Origin: RAM1 sp943372515
Lineage (GTDB): Bacteria > Pseudomonadota > Gammaproteobacteria > Burkholderiales > Burkholderiaceae_C
DNA: 64,000 nt
Direction of reading: 5' to 3'
NCBI GenBank assembly: GCA_943372515.1
Contig: CALRYY010000010.1
Location: 1 to 64,000 of the forward strand
The translations under genes and the position numbers were made by a program. The notes below the pieces were generated by a model, which made no database searches, was not told the DNA's origin, and saw nothing but the letters and a program-made list of their open reading frames with translations. Shown here piece after piece: positions 34,093-42,161 of this stretch (the stretch's first letter is position 1; every line of letters begins with the position of its first letter).

Positions 34093-35435
34093 GCATGAAC
34101 TGGCTGCTGGAGCGCTTTGCCCAGGCCCCCGGGCAACTGGCGTTCGTGCACCAGGACGTGAAGGTCACCTACGCCGACCTGCTGGCCATGGTAGAGACGC
34201 ACCGCCAGCGCATCACCGCGCTGGGGCTGGCCCAGGGCGAGATCGTGACCGTGTTGGGCGACTATTCGCCCGAGGTGTTCTGCCTGTTCCTGGCGCTGGC
34301 CATGAACGGCTGCATCCTCGTGCCGCTGACCCACGAGTCCGTGGTGGAAGAGTCCGCGGTGCTGGACGTTTGCGGCTGCGACTGGCGCGTTGAGTTCCCC
34401 CGCGACGGCACGCCCCTGCGGATCGAGCGCAGGCCGATCCCGGTGGACAACGCGCTGCTGCAGGGCTTTCGCGCCAAACAGCGCCCGGGCCTGGTGCTGT
34501 TTTCGTCGGGGTCCACCGGCAAGCCCAAAGGCATGCTCTATGACTTCACGAAAATCCTCGAGAAATTCCGAAAGCAACGGGTCCCGCTGGTGGCCATCCC
34601 GTTCCTGATGATCGACCATTTTGGCGGCATCAACACCATCCTGGCCATTGTGTCGTCGCTGGGCACCGTGGTGACGGTGGCTGACCGGTCGGTGGCCAGC
34701 ATCTGCCGGGCCATTCAGACTTACAAGGTTGAATTGCTGCCCACCACACCGTCGTTCCTGGCGTTGATGATGGCGTCGCACGTGCACGAGCGCTTTGATT
34801 TGGGCTCGCTCAAGCGGATCACCTACGGCACCGAGGTCATGCCGCAGTCCACGCTGGACCGCCTGCGCCAGAACTTCCCCGGCGTCGAGCTGCAGCAGAC
34901 CTATGGCCTGTCAGAAGTCGGCGTGCTGGGCTCCAAGTCGCGCCCGGACGGCTCGCTGTGGGTCAAGGTCGGCGGCGCCGGCTTTCAGACCCAGGTGCGC
35001 GACGGCGTGCTGTGGATCAAGTCCGACTTTGCGATGGAGGGCTACCTGAACGCCGCGTCTGAATTTGACGCCGACGGCTGGTTCAACACCAAGGACCGGG
35101 TCGAGGTGGACGGCGATTACTTCCGCATCCTGGGGCGCATCACCGACATCATCAACGTCGGCGGGCAAAAGGTGTACCCGTCCGAGGTGGAAAACCTGAT
35201 TTTGCAGCTGCCCAACATCCAGGACGTCGCGGTCTATGGCGAAGCCAGCGCGCTGGTCGGGCAGATTGTTGTGGCCAAGGTGCAACTGGTATCACCAGAA
35301 CCTGCCGATGTGCTCAAGCGCCGCATCCGCCAGGCCTGCATCGGCAAGCTGACTGCGTATAAGATTCCCAGCAAGGTCATCGTGGCGGATGAACCCCTGT
35401 ACACGGCACGCCAGAAAAAGGTGCGTGCCGCCTGA
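34089..35435 (+). CDS. AMP-dependent acyl ligase / synthetase
   Basis: A 448-residue ANL superfamily enzyme. The phosphate loop is FSSGSTGKPKG (138-148), QQTYGLSEVGVLG is the A5-type motif, and NTKDRVEVDGDYFRILGR with NVGGQKVYPSEVEN are the later core motifs. The catalytic Lys is in YTARQKKVRAA. It activates a carboxylate as an adenylate and would load it on a CoA or on ACP2. It starts with GTG overlapping the ACP2 stop; an ATG lies two codons later. The substrate is unknown. Confidence 0.88.
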   Translation: MSMNWLLERFAQAPGQLAFVHQDVKVTYADLLAMVETHRQRITALGLAQGEIVTVLGDYSPEVFCLFLALAMNGCILVPLTHESVVEESAVLDVCGCDWRVEFPRDGTPLRIERRPIPVDNALLQGFRAKQRPGLVLFSSGSTGKPKGMLYDFTKILEKFRKQRVPLVAIPFLMIDHFGGINTILAIVSSLGTVVTVADRSVASICRAIQTYKVELLPTTPSFLALMMASHVHERFDLGSLKRITYGTEVMPQSTLDRLRQNFPGVELQQTYGLSEVGVLGSKSRPDGSLWVKVGGAGFQTQVRDGVLWIKSDFAMEGYLNAASEFDADGWFNTKDRVEVDGDYFRILGRITDIINVGGQKVYPSEVENLILQLPNIQDVAVYGEASALVGQIVVAKVQLVSPEPADVLKRRIRQACIGKLTAYKIPSKVIVADEPLYTARQKKVRAA

Positions 35436-35463
35436 AGCCGCCCGCCCACCCAGGATCCAAGCC

Positions 35464-36516
35464 GTGAGCTTTTTCATCTCCCAGCGCGCCATCGGCACCG
35501 ACCAGCCCCCGTTCATCATTGCGGAGATGTCGGGTAACCACAACCAGTCGCTGGACCGCGCGCTGGAGATCGTGGACGCGGCCGCCGCCACCGGCGCGCA
35601 CGCGCTGAAGATCCAGACCTACACCGCCGACACGATGACGCTGGACCTGGCCGAGGGCGAGTTTTTTGTGTCGGACAAAAAGAACCTGTGGCAAGGCAAG
35701 ACGCTCTACCAGCTTTATGAAGAAGCCCACACGCCGTGGGAATGGCATGCGGCGATCTTCGAGCGCGCCCGCGCGCGCGGCATGATCCCGTTCAGCACGC
35801 CGTTTGACGCCAGCGCTGTGGACTTCCTGGAATCGCTGGATGCGCCCTGCTACAAGATCGCGTCGTTTGAAAACACCGACCTGCCGCTGATCCGCCGTGT
35901 GGCCGCCACCGGCAAACCGCTGATCATCTCCACGGGCATGGCCAGCATCAGCGAACTGGACGAGACCGTGCGCACAGCACGCGCCGCGGGCTGCAAGGAC
36001 CTGGTGCTGCTCAAATGCACCAGCACCTACCCCGCCACGCCGCTGGACACCCACCTGCTGACCATTGCGCACATGCGCGAGCTGTTTGGCTGCGAGATCG
36101 GGCTGTCGGACCACACCATGGGCATCGGCGTGTCAGTGGCCAGCGTGGCGCTGGGTGCCACCGTGATTGAAAAGCACTTCACCCTGAACCGCGCCGACGG
36201 CGGGGTGGACTCCACCTTCTCGATGGAGCCGGCCGAGATGGCCGCGCTGGTCACTGAATCGCAGCGCGCCTGGCAGGGCCTGGGCCGCATCCACTACGGC
36301 CCGGCGTCACCGGCCGAAGAAACTTCGCGCCAGTACCGCCGGTCGCTCTATGTGGTGCAGGACATGGCCGAGGGCGAGGCCTTCACGGCCACCAACATGC
36401 GCGCCATACGGCCCGGCCTGGGCCTGCCCACAGCGCACTACGAAACCCTGCTGGGCAAGCGCGTGCGCCGCGCCGTCAAGCGCGGCACACCCGTGCAATG
36501 GGAGCTGATCGGTTGA
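35464..36516 (+). CDS. pseI: Pseudaminic acid synthase
   Basis: A 350-residue NeuB-family enzyme that condenses 6-deoxy-AltdiNAc with phosphoenolpyruvate to make pseudaminic acid. The TIM barrel has IIAEMSGNHNQSLDRALEI, HALKIQTY, STPFDASAVDFLE, KIASFENTD, and GLSDHTMGIGVSVASVALGA with the metal His region VIEKHFTLNRADGGVDSTFS. A C-terminal SAF (antifreeze-like) domain follows (SLYVVQDMAEGEAFT onward). The start is GTG 35464 behind AGGA; the longer frame lacks family sequence. It is separated from B-H by the acyl module. Confidence 0.95.
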   Translation: MSFFISQRAIGTDQPPFIIAEMSGNHNQSLDRALEIVDAAAATGAHALKIQTYTADTMTLDLAEGEFFVSDKKNLWQGKTLYQLYEEAHTPWEWHAAIFERARARGMIPFSTPFDASAVDFLESLDAPCYKIASFENTDLPLIRRVAATGKPLIISTGMASISELDETVRTARAAGCKDLVLLKCTSTYPATPLDTHLLTIAHMRELFGCEIGLSDHTMGIGVSVASVALGATVIEKHFTLNRADGGVDSTFSMEPAEMAALVTESQRAWQGLGRIHYGPASPAEETSRQYRRSLYVVQDMAEGEAFTATNMRAIRPGLGLPTAHYETLLGKRVRRAVKRGTPVQWELIG

Positions 36517-36521
36517 CCGCC

Positions 36522-37661
36522 ATGCGCTACTGCACGCGATGCCTGTCGCCCAGCACCCGGCCCAATGCGAAGTTTGACGAGCACGGCGTGTGCATTCCCT
36601 GCACCTATGCCGAGGCCTCACAGGACGTGGCCTACGAGGAACGCTTTCGCGAGCTCAAGGACATCGTCAACCGGCTGACCCGGCGGCGCAAGTACCAGGA
36701 ATACGACTGCATCGTGGGCGTCAGCGGCGGCAAGGACAGCACGCGCCAGGCCCTGTGGGTGCGCGAAAAACTGGGCCTGAACCCCTTGCTGGTGTGCGTG
36801 GCCTACCCGCCCAAGCAGGTGTCGCAGGTGGGGGTGGACAACCTGTCCAACCTGATCTCGCACGGGTTTGACTGCATCATGCTCGGCCCCGCGCCCGAGA
36901 CATCCCGCCGGCTGATGCGCGAGGCGTTCTTCCGCTTCGCCAATATCTTCAAGGCCACCGAGATGGTTCTGTTCGCCGGCGTGCCCAAGATGGCCGTGGC
37001 CCACGACATCAAGCTCATCATGTGGGGCGAGAACCCGGCCCTGCAGGTGGGCGACTCGGCCAGCCTGGGCACGACCATCTGGGACGGCAACAACCTGCGC
37101 AACATCAACACGCTGGCTGGCGGCAACCTGGACTGGATGATCGAGACCGTGGGCGGGCTGGAGAAAATCCTGCCGTACGAATTCCCGGACGTCGCGCTGA
37201 TGCGCGAAAAGATGATCAACACCATCTACCTGGGCCCTGCGTGGAGCAACTGGTCGCTGGGCGACAACTCGGCCTTTGCCATGGCCCAGGGCCTGAAAAT
37301 CCGCGACGAGGGCGTTGAAGAATCCGGCGACCTGCTCGGCACCAGCATGCTCGACGAAGACTGGGCCACGATCAACATGATGTTGAAGTACTACAAGCTG
37401 GGCTTTGGCCGTGCCACGGATTACATGAACGAGGAAATCCGCGCCGGCCGCGTTACACGCGAAGAAGCTATCGCCGTGGTGCAAGCCTATGACGGCATTT
37501 GCAGCGACCGCTACGTGGCGTCGTTCTGCCGGTATGTGGACATCACGGTGGACCAGTTCTGGGAGCGCGTGCGCCAGGCGGCGCACCCCAAGCTGTTCAC
37601 CACCGTGCCTGGCAAGCCGCGCCCGCAACCCTGTTTTACTGCCGGGGTGAACATTGCGTAA
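36522..37661 (+). CDS. N-acetyl sugar amidotransferase (PseA/WbpG-like)
   Basis: A 379-residue PP-loop ATPase with an N-terminal zinc-type Cys set (CTRC at 4-7, CIPC at 24-27). The ATP-pyrophosphatase loop GVSGGKDSTRQ (SGGKDS at 68-73) is intact. Family members turn an N-acetyl group into an acetamidino group using ammonia delivered by HisH/HisF-like partners, which follow here. In Campylobacter the homologue PseA makes acetamidino-pseudaminic acid; in Pseudomonas WbpG acts on an acetamido uronate. I start at MRYCTRCLSP; a TTG 9 nt upstream is possible. It overlaps hisH-like by 8 nt. Confidence 0.92.
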   Translation: MRYCTRCLSPSTRPNAKFDEHGVCIPCTYAEASQDVAYEERFRELKDIVNRLTRRRKYQEYDCIVGVSGGKDSTRQALWVREKLGLNPLLVCVAYPPKQVSQVGVDNLSNLISHGFDCIMLGPAPETSRRLMREAFFRFANIFKATEMVLFAGVPKMAVAHDIKLIMWGENPALQVGDSASLGTTIWDGNNLRNINTLAGGNLDWMIETVGGLEKILPYEFPDVALMREKMINTIYLGPAWSNWSLGDNSAFAMAQGLKIRDEGVEESGDLLGTSMLDEDWATINMMLKYYKLGFGRATDYMNEEIRAGRVTREEAIAVVQAYDGICSDRYVASFCRYVDITVDQFWERVRQAAHPKLFTTVPGKPRPQPCFTAGVNIA

Positions 37662-38271
37662 ATCCATTGTGCTGGTCCCCCACGGCGCGGGCAACATCGC
37701 GTCACTGGTGGAACTGTTCCATGCCATCGGGCGCTTTCCCAAGGTGGCGCAGTCCCCCGCCGAGCTGGACAACGCCGGGCTGGCCGTGGTGCCCGGCGTG
37801 GGCGCGTCGGGCAGCGCCATGCGCAGGCTGCATGAAACGGGTTTTGCCGACGCCCTGGTCCGGATGCACCAGCGCGAACACCGCATCCTGGGCATTTGCG
37901 TGGGCGCGCAGATCATGTTTGAGGACCTGCACGAAGACAACTGCCAGGGCCTGGGCCTGCTGCCCGGCAATGTGTCGCGGCTGGCAGATGGCGGCTTTCA
38001 CAACGGCTGGTCGGGCATCAAGGCCACTGCCGAGCAGGCAGGGGCCAAACCCCTGCTGCTGAAGACGGCAGAGAAAAACTTCTATTTCAACCACGGCTAC
38101 CAGATCAATACCAAGGCAGTGATGCAGGAGCGCGGCGTGACCAGCGGTGAGCAGGCGCTGCTGGCGTACTTCCTGCGCGGGCACCTGTGCGGCATCCAGT
38201 TCCACCCCGAAAAGAGCCAGGCCGTGGGCGTGGCGTTCATCGACAACGTGATGAAGCACTATGGCCTATAA
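37654..38271 (+). CDS. HisH-like glutamine amidotransferase subunit
   Basis: A 205-residue class I glutamine amidotransferase. The triad is Cys82 in GICVGAQIM, His184 and Glu186 in IQFHPEKS. It would release ammonia from glutamine for the sugar amidotransferase and not for histidine synthesis, judging from the neighbours. It starts with TTG overlapping the previous stop by 8 nt and overlaps the HisF-like gene by 11 nt. Typical symbols elsewhere are hisH2 or wbp-linked hisH. Confidence 0.92.
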   Translation: MRKSIVLVPHGAGNIASLVELFHAIGRFPKVAQSPAELDNAGLAVVPGVGASGSAMRRLHETGFADALVRMHQREHRILGICVGAQIMFEDLHEDNCQGLGLLPGNVSRLADGGFHNGWSGIKATAEQAGAKPLLLKTAEKNFYFNHGYQINTKAVMQERGVTSGEQALLAYFLRGHLCGIQFHPEKSQAVGVAFIDNVMKHYGL

Positions 38272-39022
38272 GCGGTTGATCGCCATGGTCCCGGTGCGCA
38301 ACGGACAGGTGGTGCTGTCGTACGGCTACGCACGCCACCGCCCTGGCGGCCGTCTGGATACGGTGCTCAAGAACCTGGATCGCTGGGGCGTGGACGAGAT
38401 CACGGTGATGGACATCAGCCCCGGGCTGCAGCAGCCCGACTGGCGGCTGCTGGACGAGATCCGCGCGTCGGCAGTGCGCACGCCGGTTTCTTTTGGCGGC
38501 GGCATCCGGTCTGCGGCACATGCCGTCAAGGCCGTGGCCTTGGGCTGCGACCGCGTGGTGGTTGAAAGCCTGCTGTGGGACGCACCGGCTGAAATCGCCG
38601 CCATCAGCTCGGCTGTGGGCCAACAGGCCGTGATCGGTGCCACGCCGCTGGTGCTGTTGAATGGCCGCCTGCACGCCCACAGGGCCCATGGGGAGAAGCC
38701 AGTTCCCTGGCACGAATTCGAGACGCGCATCGCTGATGCAGCCATCAGCGAGCTGATGCTGATCGACCGGGCGCACGAAGGCCTGCTGGACGGCAACGCG
38801 GTGGCCGCCCATGTGCCGCTGCGCCCGCAGGGCCCCAGGATCATCTGGTTTGGCGGCATCACCCGCGACCAGGCCACCGGCCTGCTGGAGCGCCCTGATA
38901 CCGTGGGCCTGGCCATCGGTAACCCGTTTTTGCGGCACGAGCTGGCCGCTTTCCATGTGCGCCAGCAGGTGCTGGCCACCCACCGCCCGCCATTGCTCAG
39001 GCAAGTGAGGCCCCATGCCTGA
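38261..39022 (+). CDS. HisF-like ammonia-channel subunit
   Basis: A 253-residue TIM barrel related to imidazole glycerol phosphate synthase subunit HisF. The usual catalytic Asp segment near the N-terminus is replaced (LIAMVPVRNGQVVL), and the second Asp position sits in a changed stretch (VIGATPLVLLNG). SFGGGIRS and LMLIDRAHEG are retained. It probably serves as an ammonia conduit with the HisH-like protein. It overlaps that gene by 11 nt and the next by 8 nt. Confidence 0.9.
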   Translation: MAYKRLIAMVPVRNGQVVLSYGYARHRPGGRLDTVLKNLDRWGVDEITVMDISPGLQQPDWRLLDEIRASAVRTPVSFGGGIRSAAHAVKAVALGCDRVVVESLLWDAPAEIAAISSAVGQQAVIGATPLVLLNGRLHAHRAHGEKPVPWHEFETRIADAAISELMLIDRAHEGLLDGNAVAAHVPLRPQGPRIIWFGGITRDQATGLLERPDTVGLAIGNPFLRHELAAFHVRQQVLATHRPPLLRQVRPHA

Positions 39023-40241
39023 AACCCGGCCTGTGCACCAACCCATACAACAGTGCCGCGCCTGCCTGTATGACAGCCGCCACCCCTTTGGCCTGACCTT
39101 TGACGACACCGGCCTGTGCAGCGGCTGCGCCACGCACGCCAAGAAAACCTCGCTGGACTGGGACCAGCGGCTGGAGCAACTGGCGCGGCTGCTGCACCCG
39201 TACAAGGGCCGCAAAGGCAATTACGACTGTGTGATCCCGATCCGCGGCACACCCGAATATTTCAAGGTGTTGGACGTCGTGAAGAAGCAGCTGGGGCTGA
39301 ACCCGCTGCTGGTGGCGTTCAACTCGCACTTCAACAGCACGGCAGGCATTGAAAACCTGGACCTGATCCGCGACACGTTCGATTGCGACATCTTCCTCAA
39401 GACCATGTCGCCGCCCATCTACAAGAAGCTGATGCGCGAAACGCTGTCACGCTTTGGCAGCGTGCACTGGCCCTACCTGGCGGGGCACACGGTGTGGCCC
39501 GTGCGTGTGGCGGTTCAGCACAACATCCCTTTGGTCATCTGGCCGCTGCACCAGCCCACCGAGCAGGCCGGCATGTTCTCGTACCTGGACCAAAACGAGA
39601 TGACGCGCCGCAGCCGGCACGAGCACGACCTGATGGGCCATGAGCCCGACGAGCTGGTCAGCACCGAATCGCTCTTGAGCGAGCACGACGTGCTGCCGCT
39701 GCGCTACCCCAGCGACAGCCAGCTGGCCGCAAGCGGCCTGCGAGGCATCTACCTGGCCAATTACCTGCCCTGGGACACGCGGCTGTACAGCGAGCAGATG
39801 ATGGACAAATTCGGCGCGCGCGCGGCGCACTGCCCGGCCACGTTCGACACCTACGATCACGTCGACAACATGGTCTACACCAGCATCCACGACACGCTGA
39901 AGCGCCGCAAGCTGGGCTATGGCCGCGTGCGCGACCACCTGTGCCGCGAGATCCGCTTCGGGCGCATCACACGTGCACAGGCCATTGAGGTGGAAGCCCA
40001 CTACGCCAACGCGCACAGCCCCCGGCTGAACCAGATGTTCTTTGACTGGCTGGGCATTTCAGACCAGGCGTTCCAGTGGCTGATGGACCACCGGTTCGGT
40101 CCGGCACCCGCAGCTGGGGCATCAGCCCCAGCACCGTTGTCCACCGGGGCACAGCGGTTCACCGACAGCTACCGCACCAACGCCACCGCGGTGGAGCAGC
40201 AGGACCACTACATCCTGATCGGCAAGGGCCTGCAGGTTTAG
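39015..40241 (+). CDS. WbpG-like protein lacking the PP-loop
   Basis: A 408-residue relative of the N-acetyl sugar amidotransferase. The N-terminal Cys pairs are present (CRAC at 14-17, CSGC at 35-38), as are YDCVIPI and LGLNPLLVAFNSHFNS. At the place of SGGKDS stands IRGTPEYF (76-83), so the ATP-pyrophosphatase loop is lost. The rest stays long and conserved in style (YLPWDTRLYSEQMM, HDTLKRRKLGYGRVRDHLCREIRFGRITR), and no stop or frameshift breaks it. It may be a partner subunit or a different enzyme. Last gene of the rightward run; its end overlaps the convergent gene by 4 nt. Confidence 0.8.
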   Translation: MPETRPVHQPIQQCRACLYDSRHPFGLTFDDTGLCSGCATHAKKTSLDWDQRLEQLARLLHPYKGRKGNYDCVIPIRGTPEYFKVLDVVKKQLGLNPLLVAFNSHFNSTAGIENLDLIRDTFDCDIFLKTMSPPIYKKLMRETLSRFGSVHWPYLAGHTVWPVRVAVQHNIPLVIWPLHQPTEQAGMFSYLDQNEMTRRSRHEHDLMGHEPDELVSTESLLSEHDVLPLRYPSDSQLAASGLRGIYLANYLPWDTRLYSEQMMDKFGARAAHCPATFDTYDHVDNMVYTSIHDTLKRRKLGYGRVRDHLCREIRFGRITRAQAIEVEAHYANAHSPRLNQMFFDWLGISDQAFQWLMDHRFGPAPAAGASAPAPLSTGAQRFTDSYRTNATAVEQQDHYILIGKGLQV

Positions 40242-41488
40242 GGCCGTGCGCGGGGCCGGGCCAGCGCCGCGCCGGCGATCAGCTCGGCCACCTTGTCCGC
40301 CGCAGCGCCCTTCTGGTTGGGAAATGCATGGGGATGCGGAGTCTGCATGGCGGCCCGAACCATGGGCGCCAGCTGATCGAATGACGGTACCCCTGCAGCC
40401 ACACCAAAGTCGCTGAGCGGCGAGATATGGCGTGAAGGCGAGTTGTCCATGGACAGCACGCTTTTGCCGGCAATGGCGGCCTCAAGACCTATGGTGGAGC
40501 CATGGACCACCACGATGTCCGCCATCTGCACGTCCACCTGGGCGGGCCGGACCAACGGGTCGCTCCAGAACACACGGTCCTGCGATGCGCCATCGGCAAA
40601 ATGCACGATATGGTTGGGGTGGTAGCGGATGAGCAGCGCCGCGTCCGGGCAGGCCGCCACCAGTTCACGCAACAGCCGCTCGACCGTCTTGCCCAGGTAG
40701 GCCGGATCGGCCTCAGGTCCGTCGGCCGCCATGGGCAGGTCCAGGTGACCCGCCCAGAGAATGACCTTCAGCCCAGTCCAGCCCATGCGCTGGCGTTCGC
40801 GCGCTGCCTCTTCAATGCGCAGCGGCGAGGCCAGCGAATCAAAGGCCGGACTGCCCGTGGTGTGAATGCGGTCTGCGGGCACACCACCCGCGATCAGGTT
40901 GTCGCGACCCAGTTCGTTGATCGTGGTGAGCATGTCCGCGTAATGGCTGCGCTCCAGGAACGGATCGCCCGGCGGTGAAAACAGGTCCACCATGGACAGC
41001 GTCGGGATGCCCAACCCGCTGGCGGCCTCCAGCGCGGCCGCCTCGCTGCGCGGTGAGTTGGTGGCCACCACCACGTCGGGCTTGAGCTCGGTCATGAGGC
41101 GGCGCATGAAGCCGATGGGGTGAAACGCCCAGCGGCCGCGCTCCTCGTACAGCTGGCGGGCTGTCGCCTGACCCAGCCGGTCATGCAGGTCGGCCAGGTT
41201 GATGCCCAGGTAAGCCTCGGTCTCTTCAGCGCTGACCAGCGGGTGCTGAGTCTGGTCCATCAGCGGTGCGGCCAGTGTGCGCAGCCGTTCGGGGTCGTAC
41301 CAGTGGGCGAAGTCGCGGTAGGTCAGGCAATGGACGCCTTCACGCCGCGCCATCTCGCCCGCCGTCGTCAGCGCCAGGAGTTCAAGCTTCCAGTCTGGGT
41401 AGCGTGCCTGCAACGCCCGCATGACGGGCAGGACCATGGCGATATGGCCGCCGCCATAGCTGACAAACAGGACCGTGCGCTGCGCCAT
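40238..41488 (-). CDS. Glycosyltransferase-like protein, GT-B fold
   Basis: A 416-residue protein. It starts with a glycine-rich nucleotide-sugar-type N-terminus, VLFVSYGGGHIAMVLPVMRAL. The C-terminal half has IRYHPNHIVHFAD and VVVHGSTIGLEAAIAGKSVLSMD, the pattern of UDP- or CMP-sugar binding sites in capsule and surface-glycan transferases. It is the last gene of the leftward operon, 13 bp after the methylase. It could transfer the CMP-activated nonulosonate; that is inference, and an epimerase-like function cannot be excluded. Confidence 0.65.
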   Translation of the reverse strand: MAQRTVLFVSYGGGHIAMVLPVMRALQARYPDWKLELLALTTAGEMARREGVHCLTYRDFAHWYDPERLRTLAAPLMDQTQHPLVSAEETEAYLGINLADLHDRLGQATARQLYEERGRWAFHPIGFMRRLMTELKPDVVVATNSPRSEAAALEAASGLGIPTLSMVDLFSPPGDPFLERSHYADMLTTINELGRDNLIAGGVPADRIHTTGSPAFDSLASPLRIEEAARERQRMGWTGLKVILWAGHLDLPMAADGPEADPAYLGKTVERLLRELVAACPDAALLIRYHPNHIVHFADGASQDRVFWSDPLVRPAQVDVQMADIVVVHGSTIGLEAAIAGKSVLSMDNSPSRHISPLSDFGVAAGVPSFDQLAPMVRAAMQTPHPHAFPNQKGAAADKVAELIAGAALARPRARP

Positions 41489-41501
41489 GCCGTGCCTGTG
41501 G

Positions 41502-42128
41502 TCAGGCCATCTTCTCCATCAGGAACCAGGTGCCGTCGTCCTGCGGGAATTTGGGGTCGCGCCGGTACACAAAGCCATAGTCCAGCAGCTTGACGTCGGG
41601 GTAGCGGTCCATGATTTCGCCGGCGAAGTCGCGTTTGAACAGCCGGTTCTCGTGCCCGCGGTAGGTCACCGTGACGGGCGTGGGGTTGTAGTACTCGCAC
41701 ACAATGATGTACTTGCCCGCGCTGCGGTACAGCTTGTCGTACACGGCCGGCAAATGCTCGGGGTTGATGTGGATCAGCACGCCCTTGATCAATACCAGGT
41801 CAAACAAACCCGCGGGTTCATATTCCAGGATGGAGCCGTGGCGGATGTTGCCGGCCGGCACCACCTTTTGCAGCTGGGCGACAGCGTCGCCATTGATCTC
41901 GATCGCGTGCTGCTCCATCTGCGGGTACAGGGCCTTCAGCGCGCGCAGGTTCAACCCGACGTTGGCGCCGAATTCAATGCAGCTGCCCACAGGTTGGGCC
42001 ACACGCAGCGCCTTGCTGAACATGTCGATATTGGCCGCGACCAGCAGGTCACCCTGGCTGCGCTGGACGTAGGCATCGCCGAACTCGCCAGCCCAGAATG
42101 CTTCCTGCTCGGTTTTGAATTGACTCAT
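41502..42128 (-). CDS. Pseudaminic acid biosynthesis-associated methylase
   Basis: A 208-residue SAM-dependent methyltransferase. The start FKTEQEAFWAGEFGDAYVQR is the signature I know from the pseudaminic-acid-associated methylase family. The SAM site is CIEFGANVGLNLRALK, followed by AIEINGDAV and FDLVLIKGVLIHINPE. Members are found next to pse genes and are presumed to O-methylate the sugar or its acyl group. It sits between asnB (33 bp) and the transferase-like gene (13 bp). Confidence 0.85.
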   Translation of the reverse strand: MSQFKTEQEAFWAGEFGDAYVQRSQGDLLVAANIDMFSKALRVAQPVGSCIEFGANVGLNLRALKALYPQMEQHAIEINGDAVAQLQKVVPAGNIRHGSILEYEPAGLFDLVLIKGVLIHINPEHLPAVYDKLYRSAGKYIIVCEYYNPTPVTVTYRGHENRLFKRDFAGEIMDRYPDVKLLDYGFVYRRDPKFPQDDGTWFLMEKMA

Positions 42129-42161
42129 GCTGTGTCTTCCGGAAATACGGTGAATCGTGAA

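Noticed and set aside
36498..39022. Reading the HisH/HisF-like pair as histidine biosynthesis genes
   Set aside because: They are flanked by two WbpG-like genes, no other his gene is near, and the HisF-like catalytic segments are changed.
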